Shown here: positions 49,844 through 58,710 of the stretch, piece by piece | How positions within the stretch are numbered: position 1 is the first letter of the stretch | Layout of the letters: each line of letters begins with the position of its first letter | Source of the DNA: CAYJBH01 sp964370825 | GTDB lineage: Bacteria; Bacillota; Clostridia; Oscillospirales; Ruminococcaceae | Direction: 5' to 3' | DNA length: 58,722 bases | Assembly: GCA_964370825.1 (NCBI GenBank) | Contig: CAYJKY010000020.1 | Location: forward strand, 1-58,722 | Program-made: the position numbers and the translations under genes | The notes under the pieces: model-generated | Told to the model about the DNA's origin: nothing | Seen by the model: only the letters and a program-made list of their open reading frames with translations | Databases searched by the model: none

Positions 49844-51124
49844 TTATTTTCTTATTTCTATTTTAGCTGTACCTATATAGCGCTGTAACACCTTTGGAAC
49901 ATTAACCGAGCCATCGCCGTTTTGATAGTTTTCAAGTATTGCGGCGGTGGTTCTTCCTACGGCTAAACCACTTCCGTTAAGCGTGTGAACGAGTGCAGCC
50001 TTACCATCGCTGTTACGATATCTTATCGCCATGCGGCGCGCCTGATAGTCCACAAAATTCGAGCAGGAGGAAATCTCGGCGTAGTTATTGTAGCTCGGCA
50101 ACCACACCTCTAGGTCGTAGGTTTTTGCGCTGTTTGCGCCCATATCACCGGTGCAGAGCAACATGCGACGATACGGCAGTTCCAGCGCCTCAAGACAGCT
50201 CTCCGCATCCCTTGTAAGCATCTCGAGCTCGTCGTAACTCTGCTGTGGTGTTGTAAACTTAACAAGCTCTACCTTATTAAATTGGTGCTGTCTTATAAGT
50301 CCTCTGGTGTCACGACCTGCCGCGCCTGCCTCACTTCTGAAACATGCCGAATAGGCACAGTAGCGCAAAGGTAGCTCTGCCTCGTTCAATATTTCGTCTC
50401 GGTGGTAGTTTGTTACCGGTACCTCGGCGGTGGGCACCAGATAATAATCCTGACCCTCCAACTTAAATGCGTCGTCCTTAAATTTTGGTAGCTGTCCTGT
50501 TCCTGTCATGCTGTCGGCATTCACGATAAACGGCGGAAGTATTTCGGTGTAGCCGTGATTTTGGGTGTGCAGGTCAAGATAAAGATTAATTATTGCACGC
50601 TCTAATGTTGCACCAAGTCCCTTATAAAAGTGAAATCTTGCGCCTGTCACCTTTGCGGCTCTCTCCGGGTCGAGTATTCCGATGTTTTTTCCTATCTCCC
50701 AGTGCGGAAGCGGTTCATAGTCAAACGCTCTGGGTGTTCCATACTTTTTCACCTCTACATTATCTTCGGCAGTGCTGCCTACCGGCACACTTTTGTCCGG
50801 TGTGTTTGGAACCGAAAGCAGTATATCCTTCTGTTCCTTTTCCAGTATGGAAAGTTCGCTATCATTGTTTTTCACTGTGCTTGAAAGGCTTTTCAGCTCA
50901 GCAAATAGCTCACTGCAATCCTCTCCCGCCTTCTGTTTTTGCGGTATTAACTTGCTGTTCTTGTTCTGTTGTGCCTTTAGGTTATCATTTTCAGAGGCAA
51001 GTTTACGGCGTTTTTCGTCAATCTCTAACAATCTATCTATCTCGTTGCCATAGTCCTTTCCCCTACCCTTTAACAGGTTTTTCACCTCGTCGGTGTTTTC
51101 TCTAATTCTTTTTATGTCTAACAT
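49844..51124 (-). CDS. serS: Serine--tRNA ligase
   Basis: A 426-residue class II synthetase: an N-terminal coiled-coil arm (MLDIKRIRENTDEVKNLLKG, then a Lys/Glu-rich helix pair), motif 2 CFRSEAGAAGRDTRGLIRQH (read with its flanks) and motif 3 LNGSGLAVGRTTAAILENYQ. It charges tRNA-Ser. Only 20 bases separate it from parB, so no T-box leader fits; it is read from the parAB transcript. Confidence 0.95.
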   Translation of the reverse strand: MLDIKRIRENTDEVKNLLKGRGKDYGNEIDRLLEIDEKRRKLASENDNLKAQQNKNSKLIPQKQKAGEDCSELFAELKSLSSTVKNNDSELSILEKEQKDILLSVPNTPDKSVPVGSTAEDNVEVKKYGTPRAFDYEPLPHWEIGKNIGILDPERAAKVTGARFHFYKGLGATLERAIINLYLDLHTQNHGYTEILPPFIVNADSMTGTGQLPKFKDDAFKLEGQDYYLVPTAEVPVTNYHRDEILNEAELPLRYCAYSACFRSEAGAAGRDTRGLIRQHQFNKVELVKFTTPQQSYDELEMLTRDAESCLEALELPYRRMLLCTGDMGANSAKTYDLEVWLPSYNNYAEISSCSNFVDYQARRMAIRYRNSDGKAALVHTLNGSGLAVGRTTAAILENYQNGDGSVNVPKVLQRYIGTAKIEIRK

Positions 51125-51144
51125 TTTAACTCCTCTTTCCTTTA

Positions 51145-52005
51145 TTATTCAGTTGTTATCTGTCCGAGTCTGTTTGCAAAGCTTTTCAGCTGATCATCAC
51201 TGTAAAAATTAACCTCTATTCGACCCTTACCATTTTTATAGTTTATCTTCACCTCTGTTCCGAGCACCTCCTGCAAGGCTATCTCAACTTCGGTTGCTAT
51301 TGTCGGTCTCAACTTAAGCTTTTGCTGTGAGCCTCCCGGCTTTTTATTAATTTTACGGCACACCGCCTCGGTCTGTCTTACATTTAAGTCCTCCGACATT
51401 ACCGTTTTTGCTACATCAAGTTGAAGTATTGGATCGTTGATTGTTAATAGCGCTTTACCATGACCGGTAGATATTTTTGAAAATCTCACCATCTCCACTA
51501 CCTCGGGATGAAGTGACAATAACCTCATGGCATTTGCCACAGCCGGACGGCTTTTTCCTACTCTTTTCGCCGCCTCCTCCTGTGTTATCCCAAAGCTGTC
51601 AATCAGCCTAACAAAGCCCTCTGCTTCCTCGATTGCATTAAGATCGGTACGTTGTAGGTTTTCGACCAACGCAATTTCCATTGCCATCTGTTCGCTCGCC
51701 TCTAAAACTATGGCAGGTATCTCCTTTAGCCCTGCCTTCATTGCGGCGCGCCAACGACGCTCGCCTGCTATTATTTTATAGCCATCTATTCCTACAGGTC
51801 GTACGATTATAGGCTGTAGAAGTCCATGTTGCGCAATACTCTCGCTGAGTTCCGACAGCTCCTTCTCGTTAAAGGTTTTTCTCGGTTGCCCCTTTTCCGG
51901 CTCGATAAGCCCTATTTTAATAGTTTCTTTTACTCCGTTTTTTTCCTGCCTTACATCCTGAAATAAAGAATCTAAGCCTTTTCCGAGGCCACCTTTTTTA
52001 GCCAT
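51145..52005 (-). CDS. parB: Chromosome partitioning protein ParB
   Basis: A 286-residue ParB/Spo0J: an N-terminal CTP-binding domain with PRKTFNEKELSELSESIAQH, GERRWRAAMKAG and ENLQRTDLNAIEEAEGF; the central HTH (GITQEEAAKRVGKSRPAVANAM) that recognises parS; and a C-terminal dimerisation domain. Three parS-like palindromes lie 2-5 kb away on the parA side. ParA is encoded 64 bases upstream. Confidence 0.95.
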   Translation of the reverse strand: MAKKGGLGKGLDSLFQDVRQEKNGVKETIKIGLIEPEKGQPRKTFNEKELSELSESIAQHGLLQPIIVRPVGIDGYKIIAGERRWRAAMKAGLKEIPAIVLEASEQMAMEIALVENLQRTDLNAIEEAEGFVRLIDSFGITQEEAAKRVGKSRPAVANAMRLLSLHPEVVEMVRFSKISTGHGKALLTINDPILQLDVAKTVMSEDLNVRQTEAVCRKINKKPGGSQQKLKLRPTIATEVEIALQEVLGTEVKINYKNGKGRIEVNFYSDDQLKSFANRLGQITTE

Positions 52006-52069
52006 TTCTCCTCCAATATATCTTTGGTATTAACCGATTGATTTAATCAATTATTTGTACTGCCAAACT

Positions 52070-52831
52070 CTACTTGTTACCTTCCAACAGCTCCTCGGTG
52101 AACTGCATATATGCCGCGCAACCCTTTGAGGTTGGATCGTAGGACTGTATCGGTTGTCCGTAGCTCGGCGCCTCGGATAATCTTACATTTCGAGGAATTG
52201 TTGTTTTATATACCTTCGTTTTAAAGAATTTTTTCAGCTCCTGCGCCACCTGTAACGTAAGATTAAGCCTACCATCATACATTGTCATGAGTACGCCCTC
52301 AATGTCGAGGTGAGGATTGTACATTGATTTAACCTTTCGCACCGTAGACATAAGTTCGGACAAACCTTCCAGTGCAAGAAACTCACACTGCATCGGTATT
52401 ACCAGCGTATCTGCGGCACATAGCCCATTTAATGTCAGCAAATCCAACGACGGCGGACAGTCGATAAGTATGTAATCATACCGCTCACGAACCTTCATTA
52501 ATGCCGACCTCAGTCGAGATTCTCTATTATCCAACGATACAAGCTCTATGCCGGCACCTGAAAGCTCTATATTTGCCGGGATTATATCTAACTTAAAGGG
52601 TGTTGTTACAATTGATTTTCCGACATCGGACGGGTTTATCAAACAGCTGTAGGTGCCGAACTTTATCTCCGCCTTACGAACCCCAACTCCGCCTGTTGTA
52701 TTTCCCTGCGGATCCAGATCCACTATTAGCACCCTTTTACCCTTTATTCCAAGACCACAGCCGAGATTAACCGCAGTTGTTGTCTTGCCTACCCCACCTT
52801 TTTGGTTTGTGATGGTTATTATTTTAGCCAT
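52070..52831 (-). CDS. parA: Chromosome partitioning ATPase ParA/Soj
   Basis: A 253-residue ParA-type ATPase with the deviant Walker A KGGVGKTTTAVNLG, VLIVDLDPQGNTT, and DYILIDCPPSLDLLTLNG. It forms the gradient that moves ParB-bound origins. The order parA-parB-serS is seen in other Clostridia near the origin. The usual upstream neighbours (rsmG, mnmG, yidC) are absent from this window. Confidence 0.95.
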   Translation of the reverse strand: MAKIITITNQKGGVGKTTTAVNLGCGLGIKGKRVLIVDLDPQGNTTGGVGVRKAEIKFGTYSCLINPSDVGKSIVTTPFKLDIIPANIELSGAGIELVSLDNRESRLRSALMKVRERYDYILIDCPPSLDLLTLNGLCAADTLVIPMQCEFLALEGLSELMSTVRKVKSMYNPHLDIEGVLMTMYDGRLNLTLQVAQELKKFFKTKVYKTTIPRNVRLSEAPSYGQPIQSYDPTSKGCAAYMQFTEELLEGNK

Positions 52832-52946
52832 TTATCCCCCGTACGCAAAGTTATTCTTCCTTTACCGTGTTTGTACCCCTTTAACCCACAAAGTATCATA
52901 TGATTTTCGCGTGGGTTCTTTATTTTGCTCTCTTGTTTATCTTTGC

Positions 52947-53708
52947 TCAAACACCTTTGATGGCTCTTGTTGCTATAAAGCAGGGAATCCCCAGCTCATG
53001 CAGTGCACCATAGCCGTTTGTATCCTCATATATATCGGCAAGTGTAAAGCCTGCCTTTAGCTGACAGCCTATCTGCTCCTCCATTGTATGTGAAAACTGC
53101 ACTCCGTCGTCATTCTTCATTGAAAGTTCGTATAACTCTTTATCCTTCAACGGATTATATGGTAACCGATTTACAATTCGTGTCTCATCGTCAAAGCCAA
53201 TCATGTAATTCACACCGTTATCAAGTCCTGACAGTAATACACCGCCCTTTTTCAGCACTCTGAAACATTCCTTAAATACATGCGCAACATCCTCTACATA
53301 GCAGTTTGATACCGGATGAAAGATAATGTCAAAGCTCTCCTCCTCAAAAGGAAAGCTTTTTGTCATGTCTGCCTTCACAATATCTATCTTGTACCCTTCC
53401 CTTTCCTTTATAAGGCGTTCGGTTTCAAGCTGTGCGTCCGAGTAATCCAACACTGTACATATTGCACCGGCAGCTGCGAAAATCGGCATTTGCTGACCTC
53501 CGCCACTGGCAAGCCCGAGTAATTTTTTACCTTTAATATCTCCAAACCACTCCTTAGGAACAGGTTTCGTAGGTGTAAGCACTACCTCCCAGCTACCTTC
53601 ACTCGCCTTTATATAGCTCTCATGGTCTATAGGTGTTCCCCATTCCCAACCGTTTTTCACCCATCCGTCTATTGTTTGTGCATTGATATTTGTATAGTCC
53701 ATTTTCAA
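52947..53708 (-). CDS. Class I SAM-dependent methyltransferase
   Basis: A 253-residue Rossmann methyltransferase: SAM-binding KKLLGLASGGGQQMPIFAAA, acidic motif CTVLDYSDAQLE, and DMTKSFPFEEESFDIIFHPVS. The N-terminus has a GWEWGTPIDHESY motif typical of a small-molecule methyltransferase subgroup. Substrate unknown. The gap of 115 bases to parA holds a weak AACCCAC/GTGGGTT hairpin. Confidence 0.82.
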   Translation of the reverse strand: MKMDYTNINAQTIDGWVKNGWEWGTPIDHESYIKASEGSWEVVLTPTKPVPKEWFGDIKGKKLLGLASGGGQQMPIFAAAGAICTVLDYSDAQLETERLIKEREGYKIDIVKADMTKSFPFEEESFDIIFHPVSNCYVEDVAHVFKECFRVLKKGGVLLSGLDNGVNYMIGFDDETRIVNRLPYNPLKDKELYELSMKNDDGVQFSHTMEEQIGCQLKAGFTLADIYEDTNGYGALHELGIPCFIATRAIKGV

Positions 53709-53812
53709 CCTATTTGTTGCATTTTTATTATTCTATCATAAAATCATCATCTTGAAAAGACATTTTTTTCCATTATATTTTTATTTTATTTTCAAAAAAA
53801 CTATATTTTGAT

Positions 53813-53828
53813 TGTTCCACGTGGAACA
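53813..53828. promoter_or_regulatory. parS-like site 1
   Basis: TGTTCCACGTGGAACA, a perfect 16-bp palindrome that differs by one base from the B. subtilis parS consensus (TGTTNCACGTGAAACA). It lies 980 bases from parA in a T-rich gap (53709-53997) without genes other than the MazG promoter. Confidence 0.9.
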
Positions 53829-53924
53829 TTTTAATGTGTTTTTTATTTTTTTCTTTTAATTATGCTATTTTTATTTATTATTGCTCTTTTCTCTTATATC
53901 TATATGTTGTGTATTATTTTTTTA

Positions 53925-53953
53925 TTTACATATTAAGTTTTTGGTGTTATTAT
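53925..53953 (+). promoter_or_regulatory. Promoter of the MazG-like gene
   Basis: TTTACA (53925-53930), 17-base spacer, TATTAT (53948-53953), with a GGAAAGGGG ribosome site before the ATG. Confidence 0.65.
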
Positions 53954-53997
53954 GTAGTTAAATAGTTAGTGTAGCTCGGAAAGGGGCAGAAAAAAAT

Positions 53998-54330
53998 ATG
54001 AATGATAAAACAACCACAGTCTCGGAGCTCCGGGAAATTATCAACAAATTTTGTGAGGTAAGAGGATGGAAAAGAAATGTCAATGCTAAGGACATCTCTA
54101 TTGCACTTTCGGTTGAAACGGCCGAGCTGATAGAGATATTCACCTGGTTAAAGGAGGAGGATGTTGTAAATTTGCCCAGTAACGACGCAAAACTTACGCA
54201 TCTGAAGGAGGAAATCGCCGATGTCTTTTGGTATCTGGTGCGAATATGCGAGTATTATGATATAGATTTAACCGAGTCGGTAATGGACAAAAAGACAAAG
54301 AACGCAGTAAGATACCCAGAGCCTAACTAA
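53998..54330 (+). CDS. MazG-like nucleotide pyrophosphohydrolase
   Basis: A 110-residue all-alpha MazG-type protein: LREIINKFCEVRGW, the acidic ALSVETAELIEIFTWLKEE and LKEEIADVFWYLVRICEYY pairs that bind Mg2+, and the C-terminal KTKNAVRYPEPN as in dCTPase (RS21-C6) relatives. It probably hydrolyses non-canonical or excess dNTPs. It is alone on the plus strand; the following 120 bases show no other feature. Confidence 0.87.
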   Translation: MNDKTTTVSELREIINKFCEVRGWKRNVNAKDISIALSVETAELIEIFTWLKEEDVVNLPSNDAKLTHLKEEIADVFWYLVRICEYYDIDLTESVMDKKTKNAVRYPEPN

Positions 54331-54451
54331 CCGCTTCGATATGTTAGTTCAGAGATAAATGTTAAGGTTATGGGCAGCACTTACATGTATATTATCTACC
54401 ATAATTATGCTGCAATGCTTTTCGGCAGAAATAACACCACAACATCTCATT

Positions 54452-55903
54452 TTAGCTCTTAGCTTTAAGAAAGTTTGGCAGTCGACCTACCGGGTTGACT
54501 GCCTTCATATCTATTCTCATTGCCTCAACAATCTCTTCCCTATTATTGTTATGTCGTAACAGGTAACTTAATACTTTTTCGGCAAGATCGTTGTGACTCT
54601 CACCTTTTTTTATCTCCGCTTCCTCTGCCAAGCTACTCAAAATATCGAACGCATCCTTCTCAAATCCATCTATATTTCTTATCGTATTCCTAAATCGTCC
54701 ACTGTTATACAGCTTATCTAAGATATGATCAATCATTTTAAGCTTTTTAAGCTCGTTTTCGCTTATCCAAGGTGTTGAAATCACCTCGTATGGGGGTTTA
54801 TCCATAAATACACCTTTAGGACTTTCAGCCATCGGCGAACCGGGCAAAAGCTTTAAAAAACCGAGTTGTAGCACATTTGGCCCTAGTGCCATAGCCTCAT
54901 TAAAGCTTTGTTTTAAGCTTTCGAGCCCTTCATCAGGCAAGCCAGCTATCAGGTCGAGATGAACATGCATTTTCCCGCAGTCGGTTAGCTGCATTACGGT
55001 TTTTTTCAAGCGCTCGAGGTCTGTACTACGGTTTACCGCCCTCAACGTACTGTCGTTAAAACTTTGCAAGCCTATCTCCAGCCTAAACAAACCTTTCGGT
55101 GAGCTGCAAAACATATCAATAAGCCTTTGTGACATTATGTCTGCGGCAATTTCAAAATGAAATTCGACCCCGCTCTCAGTGAAGTTTTCTATTATATATT
55201 TTACAATTTCAATCGCCCTTTGCTCATGAACATTAAAACTTCGATCAACAAACTTAATTGTTCTTGTGCCTGAACCTACAAGAAGCGATAGCCCTTCCTT
55301 GACCTGCTCCATCGGCATATATTTTACCGGCTCATCTCTGCCCGAAAGGCAAAAGCTACAACTAAAGGGGCACCCTCTCACCGTCTCTATATAGCTAATC
55401 CTACCTTCCAACCGTTTAAAGTATTCCTCGGTATACGGGCTTTTAGGAACATTGTTGTCAAAATAGCTTGACGTTTCGTAAGATATTGTCCTAACTCCGC
55501 CTATACCATCGGTATTCTCTCCATTTTCAAGCCGAGCTATCAATCGTTTGAACGGAACTTCTCCCTCACCGGCGATAATGTAGTCAACCTTTTCGTCTAT
55601 AAGCAGCTCCCGATAGCCGAAACTCACCTCAGGCCCACCTAATACAATCTTTACCCCCCTTATCTCTGTTTTAAGTATATTAATTACCGATGTAATATAT
55701 TCTATATTCCAGATGTAACAGGAAAATCCGATTAGTGTCGGGTTTATTTTTTTAACCTCTTTAATAAAATCATTTTTACAACGATTAATTGTCCACTCCA
55801 TTATCTCCGCTTCGTTATCGATTGCAGAATATAAATAATATATAGCTAGCGAAGAATGAATGTATCTTGAGTTTACGCTACAAAGTAAAATTTTGTTTTT
55901 CAT
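54452..55903 (-). CDS. B12-binding radical SAM protein (DUF4080)
   Basis: A 483-residue protein with an N-terminal cobalamin-binding-like domain (LLCSVNSRYIHSSLAIYYLY, KIVLGGPEVSFGYRELL), a radical SAM core with the cluster motif RGCPFSCSFC, LEIGLQSFND and DLIAGLPDEGLESLK, and a DUF4080 C-terminal region (PYEVISTPWISENELKKLK). Related enzymes methylate unactivated carbon or modify unknown small molecules; the substrate of this group is unknown. It has its own promoter. Confidence 0.88.
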   Translation of the reverse strand: MKNKILLCSVNSRYIHSSLAIYYLYSAIDNEAEIMEWTINRCKNDFIKEVKKINPTLIGFSCYIWNIEYITSVINILKTEIRGVKIVLGGPEVSFGYRELLIDEKVDYIIAGEGEVPFKRLIARLENGENTDGIGGVRTISYETSSYFDNNVPKSPYTEEYFKRLEGRISYIETVRGCPFSCSFCLSGRDEPVKYMPMEQVKEGLSLLVGSGTRTIKFVDRSFNVHEQRAIEIVKYIIENFTESGVEFHFEIAADIMSQRLIDMFCSSPKGLFRLEIGLQSFNDSTLRAVNRSTDLERLKKTVMQLTDCGKMHVHLDLIAGLPDEGLESLKQSFNEAMALGPNVLQLGFLKLLPGSPMAESPKGVFMDKPPYEVISTPWISENELKKLKMIDHILDKLYNSGRFRNTIRNIDGFEKDAFDILSSLAEEAEIKKGESHNDLAEKVLSYLLRHNNNREEIVEAMRIDMKAVNPVGRLPNFLKAKS

Positions 55904-55939
55904 TATTTATTATCTTTACCATTATTTCTGTTCTATAAT

Positions 55940-55968
55940 ATAATACGACATTTGATTTATTATTGCAA
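55940..55968 (-). promoter_or_regulatory. Promoter of the radical SAM gene
   Basis: Minus strand TTGCAA (55963-55968), 17-base spacer, TATTAT (55940-55945). Confidence 0.65.
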
Positions 55969-56006
55969 CCATTCGCAATTAAAAGTTATTGTTGAAAACT
56001 TTTTAA

Positions 56007-56095
56007 TTTGGTTGAAAGTTTTCACATCGTATATTTGTTTTATTGCAACGGTTTACAGCCTTTATTGTAGTTGTGCTGTAAATCTTTCAACCAAA
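56007..56095. ncRNA. Nested long hairpin, possible ncRNA
   Basis: An outer 12-bp perfect stem TTTGGTTGAAAG (56007-56018)/CTTTCAACCAAA (56084-56095) encloses an inner 8-bp stem TTTACAGC (56052-56059)/GCTGTAAA (56075-56082). Two perfect nested stems in an 89-base stretch are unlikely by chance even in AT-rich DNA. The strand and any transcript are unknown. The rest of 55969-56329 is AT-rich with no gene and no clear DnaA box. Confidence 0.4.
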
Positions 56096-56329
56096 ACTGT
56101 ATTACTAATGTTATATTAACTGTAGTCTGACTATATATCTGTGTTAAATTATTTATTTCATAGCACATCATTAATCATAAATTTATCTGCAATATTTTTT
56201 TTAATGCAAAATTCATTTCTACATTTTTATACAACTTATTTTTTTAATACTACTGTATTGTAAAAGTAATTTAAATTGCAGAGCGCTGAATTGATTTAAA
56301 ATAATCAGCTATAATGTAAATATTAAAAA

Positions 56330-56373
56330 ACAACAAGCCCATATGTTCCACGTGGAACATATGGGCTTGTTGT
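56330..56373 (-). terminator. 44-bp perfect palindrome containing parS-like site 2
   Basis: The parS core TGTTCCACGTGGAACA (56344-56359) sits at the centre of a 44-base perfect palindrome. On the minus strand the palindrome is followed by TTTTTT, so it also has the form of an intrinsic terminator, lying behind the PaaK-like gene and its first terminator. Confidence 0.8.
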
Positions 56374-56400
56374 ACAAAAGGCACCTTTGCCTACTATTTA

Positions 56401-56436
56401 TAAAAAAATCACCCATACATAAAATATGAGTGATTT
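56401..56436 (-). terminator. Intrinsic terminator, PaaK-like gene side
   Basis: Minus strand AAATCACTCATA/TATGGGTGATTT, 12 pairs with one mismatch (read as G-U on one RNA strand), then TTTTTTT. It lies about 390 bases past the PaaK-like stop; nothing else in that stretch is an obvious terminator. Confidence 0.6.
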
Positions 56437-56736
56437 CACGTTCTGCGGCTTTGTATCAGTAAAAAAATATTACGTATTACATTATAATTAAATCGTCTAT
56501 CATGCAGATTCTCAGTTTTGCTGTGCTGCTGTCTACCACAAGTAATAATAAAAAAATTGTCGATAGATATTTATAAATACAGTTCAATGTTGAAATACAT
56601 TTTTCAATTATGTATAAAAATGTATTTTCAAAAAATTTATACTAAGTTAAAATAAATAAAAACAATGTACTACTTATGATAGAAAAATACAATTATTGCT
56701 TATTGAAAAAATATGAAAAATATGCAATTTTAACAT

Positions 56737-56752
56737 TGTTCTACGTGGAACA
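56737..56752. promoter_or_regulatory. parS-like site 3
   Basis: TGTTCTACGTGGAACA, one base off the perfect palindrome of the other two sites. It lies 71 bases past the 3' end of the PaaK-like gene. A small TTGACCA-TAG-TGGTCAA palindrome follows at about 56784-56800. Confidence 0.75.
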
Positions 56753-56822
56753 TCGTAGAAATATTGAAATATATCATTCGATTTTGACCATAGTGGTCAA
56801 CGGCATTTGTTTAGGTTTTAAT

Positions 56823-58139
56823 TCATTTAACTCTAAGGTCGTGCACCCTTTTTGCCTTACCTGTAAACCTCTCAAGGGATTTTGGCTCAACCAGTGTGAT
56901 TTCCACCTTAATTCCAAGAGTGTCGTGTACCTTCTTGTCTAGGCGGCGCTTAATTTTCTCGAGGGCAAGCGGCATTGTCAATAGTCCGGCATCATCAACC
57001 TCTATCTGAACCTCTAATGAGTCAAAAAACTGTTCGGTTCGCACTACTAAACGGTAGTGTGCCGTCACGCCTTCCGCCTCGATAAGTGCGCCTTCAAGCT
57101 GCGTTGGGAACACGTTTACACCTCTAACCTTAATCATGTCGTCGCTACGACCCATAATTTTGGTCATTCTTGCACTGGTACGACCACATTCACATTTATC
57201 ATAATTAATGGAGGTGATGTCCTTGGTGCGATAGCGTAGCATGGGTAACCCACGCTTAGTGAGGTTGGTAATAACCATCTCACCTACATCGCCGCGCTCT
57301 AATACGTCAAGGGAGTTGGAGTCGATGATTTCGCACAGGAAATGATCCTCACAGATATGAAGCCCCTGTCTTAGATGGCACTCACCGGAAATTCCGGGAC
57401 CATTTAGCTCGGAAATGCCGTAGTTATCGGTAGTGAATATGCCACCTCCCCAACGCTCCTCTATCCTATTGCGCATGGCTTCGGTGGTGCTTTCGCTACC
57501 AAGGATTCCAAACTTAATGCCGTATTCCGACATGGGGTGTGTATCGGCAAGTTCCACTGCCGCCTCGGCGAGGTACAGGCAGTATGAGGGAGTTGCAACA
57601 ATAGCATCGGTTTTGAAATCACGCATAAATTTAAGCTGTTTTTCGGTATTTCCCGACGATGTGGGCACAACCGTAGCACCGATACGCTCAAGGCCGTAAT
57701 GTAGTCCAAGTGCACCGGTAAACATTCCGTAACCGAAACAGATTTGCACCATAGATTCATCGGTCGCACCGCCAGCGGTTACTATTCTTGCAACCTGTTC
57801 CGACCAGCTGTCAATATCCCCCTTTGTATATCCAACAACGGTAGGGTTGCCGGTAGTACCGGAGGATGCGTGTAGTCGAACAAGCTCTTTGGGCTTAACA
57901 CCGAAAAGACCGAAAGGATAGGTATCTCGCAGATCTTCCTTGGTTGTATACGGTATATATTTAATATCCGAAAGGGTTTTAATTTTATCAGCCGTGACAC
58001 CGGCATCGGATAGACGTTTTTGATAAAAAGGAACATTTCTCTCGCAGTAATCAACCAACGAGCGCAGACGTTGTAGCTGTAAGGATTCCAGTTCCTTCCT
58101 GTCCATGCACTCAGCATCAGGATTAAAAATATTAGCCAT
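56823..58139 (-). CDS. Phenylacetate--CoA ligase family enzyme
   Basis: A 438-residue ANL-superfamily ligase of the PaaK type: the P-loop HASSGTTGNPTVVGYT, GYGMFTGALGLHYG, NYGISELNGPGISGEC and a C-terminal domain with RSDDMIKVRGVNVFP. Gut Clostridia often carry such enzymes next to indolepyruvate:ferredoxin oxidoreductases and use them on aryl acids from amino acid breakdown; those partner genes are not in view. It has a good promoter (58170-58198). Confidence 0.9.
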   Translation of the reverse strand: MANIFNPDAECMDRKELESLQLQRLRSLVDYCERNVPFYQKRLSDAGVTADKIKTLSDIKYIPYTTKEDLRDTYPFGLFGVKPKELVRLHASSGTTGNPTVVGYTKGDIDSWSEQVARIVTAGGATDESMVQICFGYGMFTGALGLHYGLERIGATVVPTSSGNTEKQLKFMRDFKTDAIVATPSYCLYLAEAAVELADTHPMSEYGIKFGILGSESTTEAMRNRIEERWGGGIFTTDNYGISELNGPGISGECHLRQGLHICEDHFLCEIIDSNSLDVLERGDVGEMVITNLTKRGLPMLRYRTKDITSINYDKCECGRTSARMTKIMGRSDDMIKVRGVNVFPTQLEGALIEAEGVTAHYRLVVRTEQFFDSLEVQIEVDDAGLLTMPLALEKIKRRLDKKVHDTLGIKVEITLVEPKSLERFTGKAKRVHDLRVK

Positions 58140-58169
58140 TTTGCTCCAATTCTCCTATAGTTTTTATCA

Positions 58170-58198
58170 AGTATATCAGAAAAACAATAAAATGTAAA
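58170..58198 (-). promoter_or_regulatory. Promoter of the PaaK-like gene
   Basis: Minus strand TTTACA (58193-58198), 17-base spacer, TATACT (58170-58175), about 25 bases upstream of the likely leader start. TAGGAGAA and GGAGC precede the ATG. Confidence 0.7.
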
Positions 58199-58418
58199 GC
58201 AAGAGAAACTATAATTGAATTCAATATTATACACACTACTTTTACAGTAGCAAGCACCCTTTATATGCAAATTGGGTTGGCATTTCACATATTTAAATGT
58301 AAGTAAACCTTGTCGATGAAACAGGTATAAGATTGCTATTCCTGCTTTTTTATAATACTGCTATAAATAAGCAGACACTATGCCAATCAAAGACGAAATT
58401 ATTCGTGGATAAAGAAAT

Positions 58419-58484
58419 CCAACAGCTGCTGAATTATCAAAAACGGGTATAACTTTGAGAACACTTCAATATTACGATAAATAA
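58419..58484 (+). pseudogene. MerR-type HTH remnant
   Basis: A 21-codon stretch reading PTAAELSKTGITLRTLQYYD K then stop matches the recognition-helix region of MerR proteins (xxxTGITxRTLQYYDKIG). Stop codons lie in frame just before and after, and no domain follows, so this is a relic. The rest of 58199-58710 is AT-rich with no gene seen. Confidence 0.55.
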
Positions 58485-58710
58485 AATATATTTTAATCGC
58501 TTAGATCATGCGGTTTTACAGCCGATATGCAATGTTGAAAATAAGAAAAACAGAAAAATATACTGAGTTCGCATTATTTGTTCGAAAAACTTAGTAATAT
58601 ATTGTAATAAAATCGATTATATGATAAAATCAATAAGATGGTTTTATATATTAGTTCCATATCATCAAATGATTTATTATGTATGTGTAGAAGTTAAAAA
58701 GGGGATATCA

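Noticed and set aside
51125..51144. T-box leader for serS
   Set aside because: Only 20 bases separate parB and serS, far too short.
55969..56820. oriC in the AT-rich gap beside the parS sites
   Set aside because: No cluster of TTATNCACA DnaA boxes was seen; AT-richness and parS alone do not define the origin.
56676..56942. 88-codon plus-strand frame near parS site 3
   Set aside because: It overlaps the 3' end of the PaaK-like gene antisense, has no ribosome site and shows no domain.
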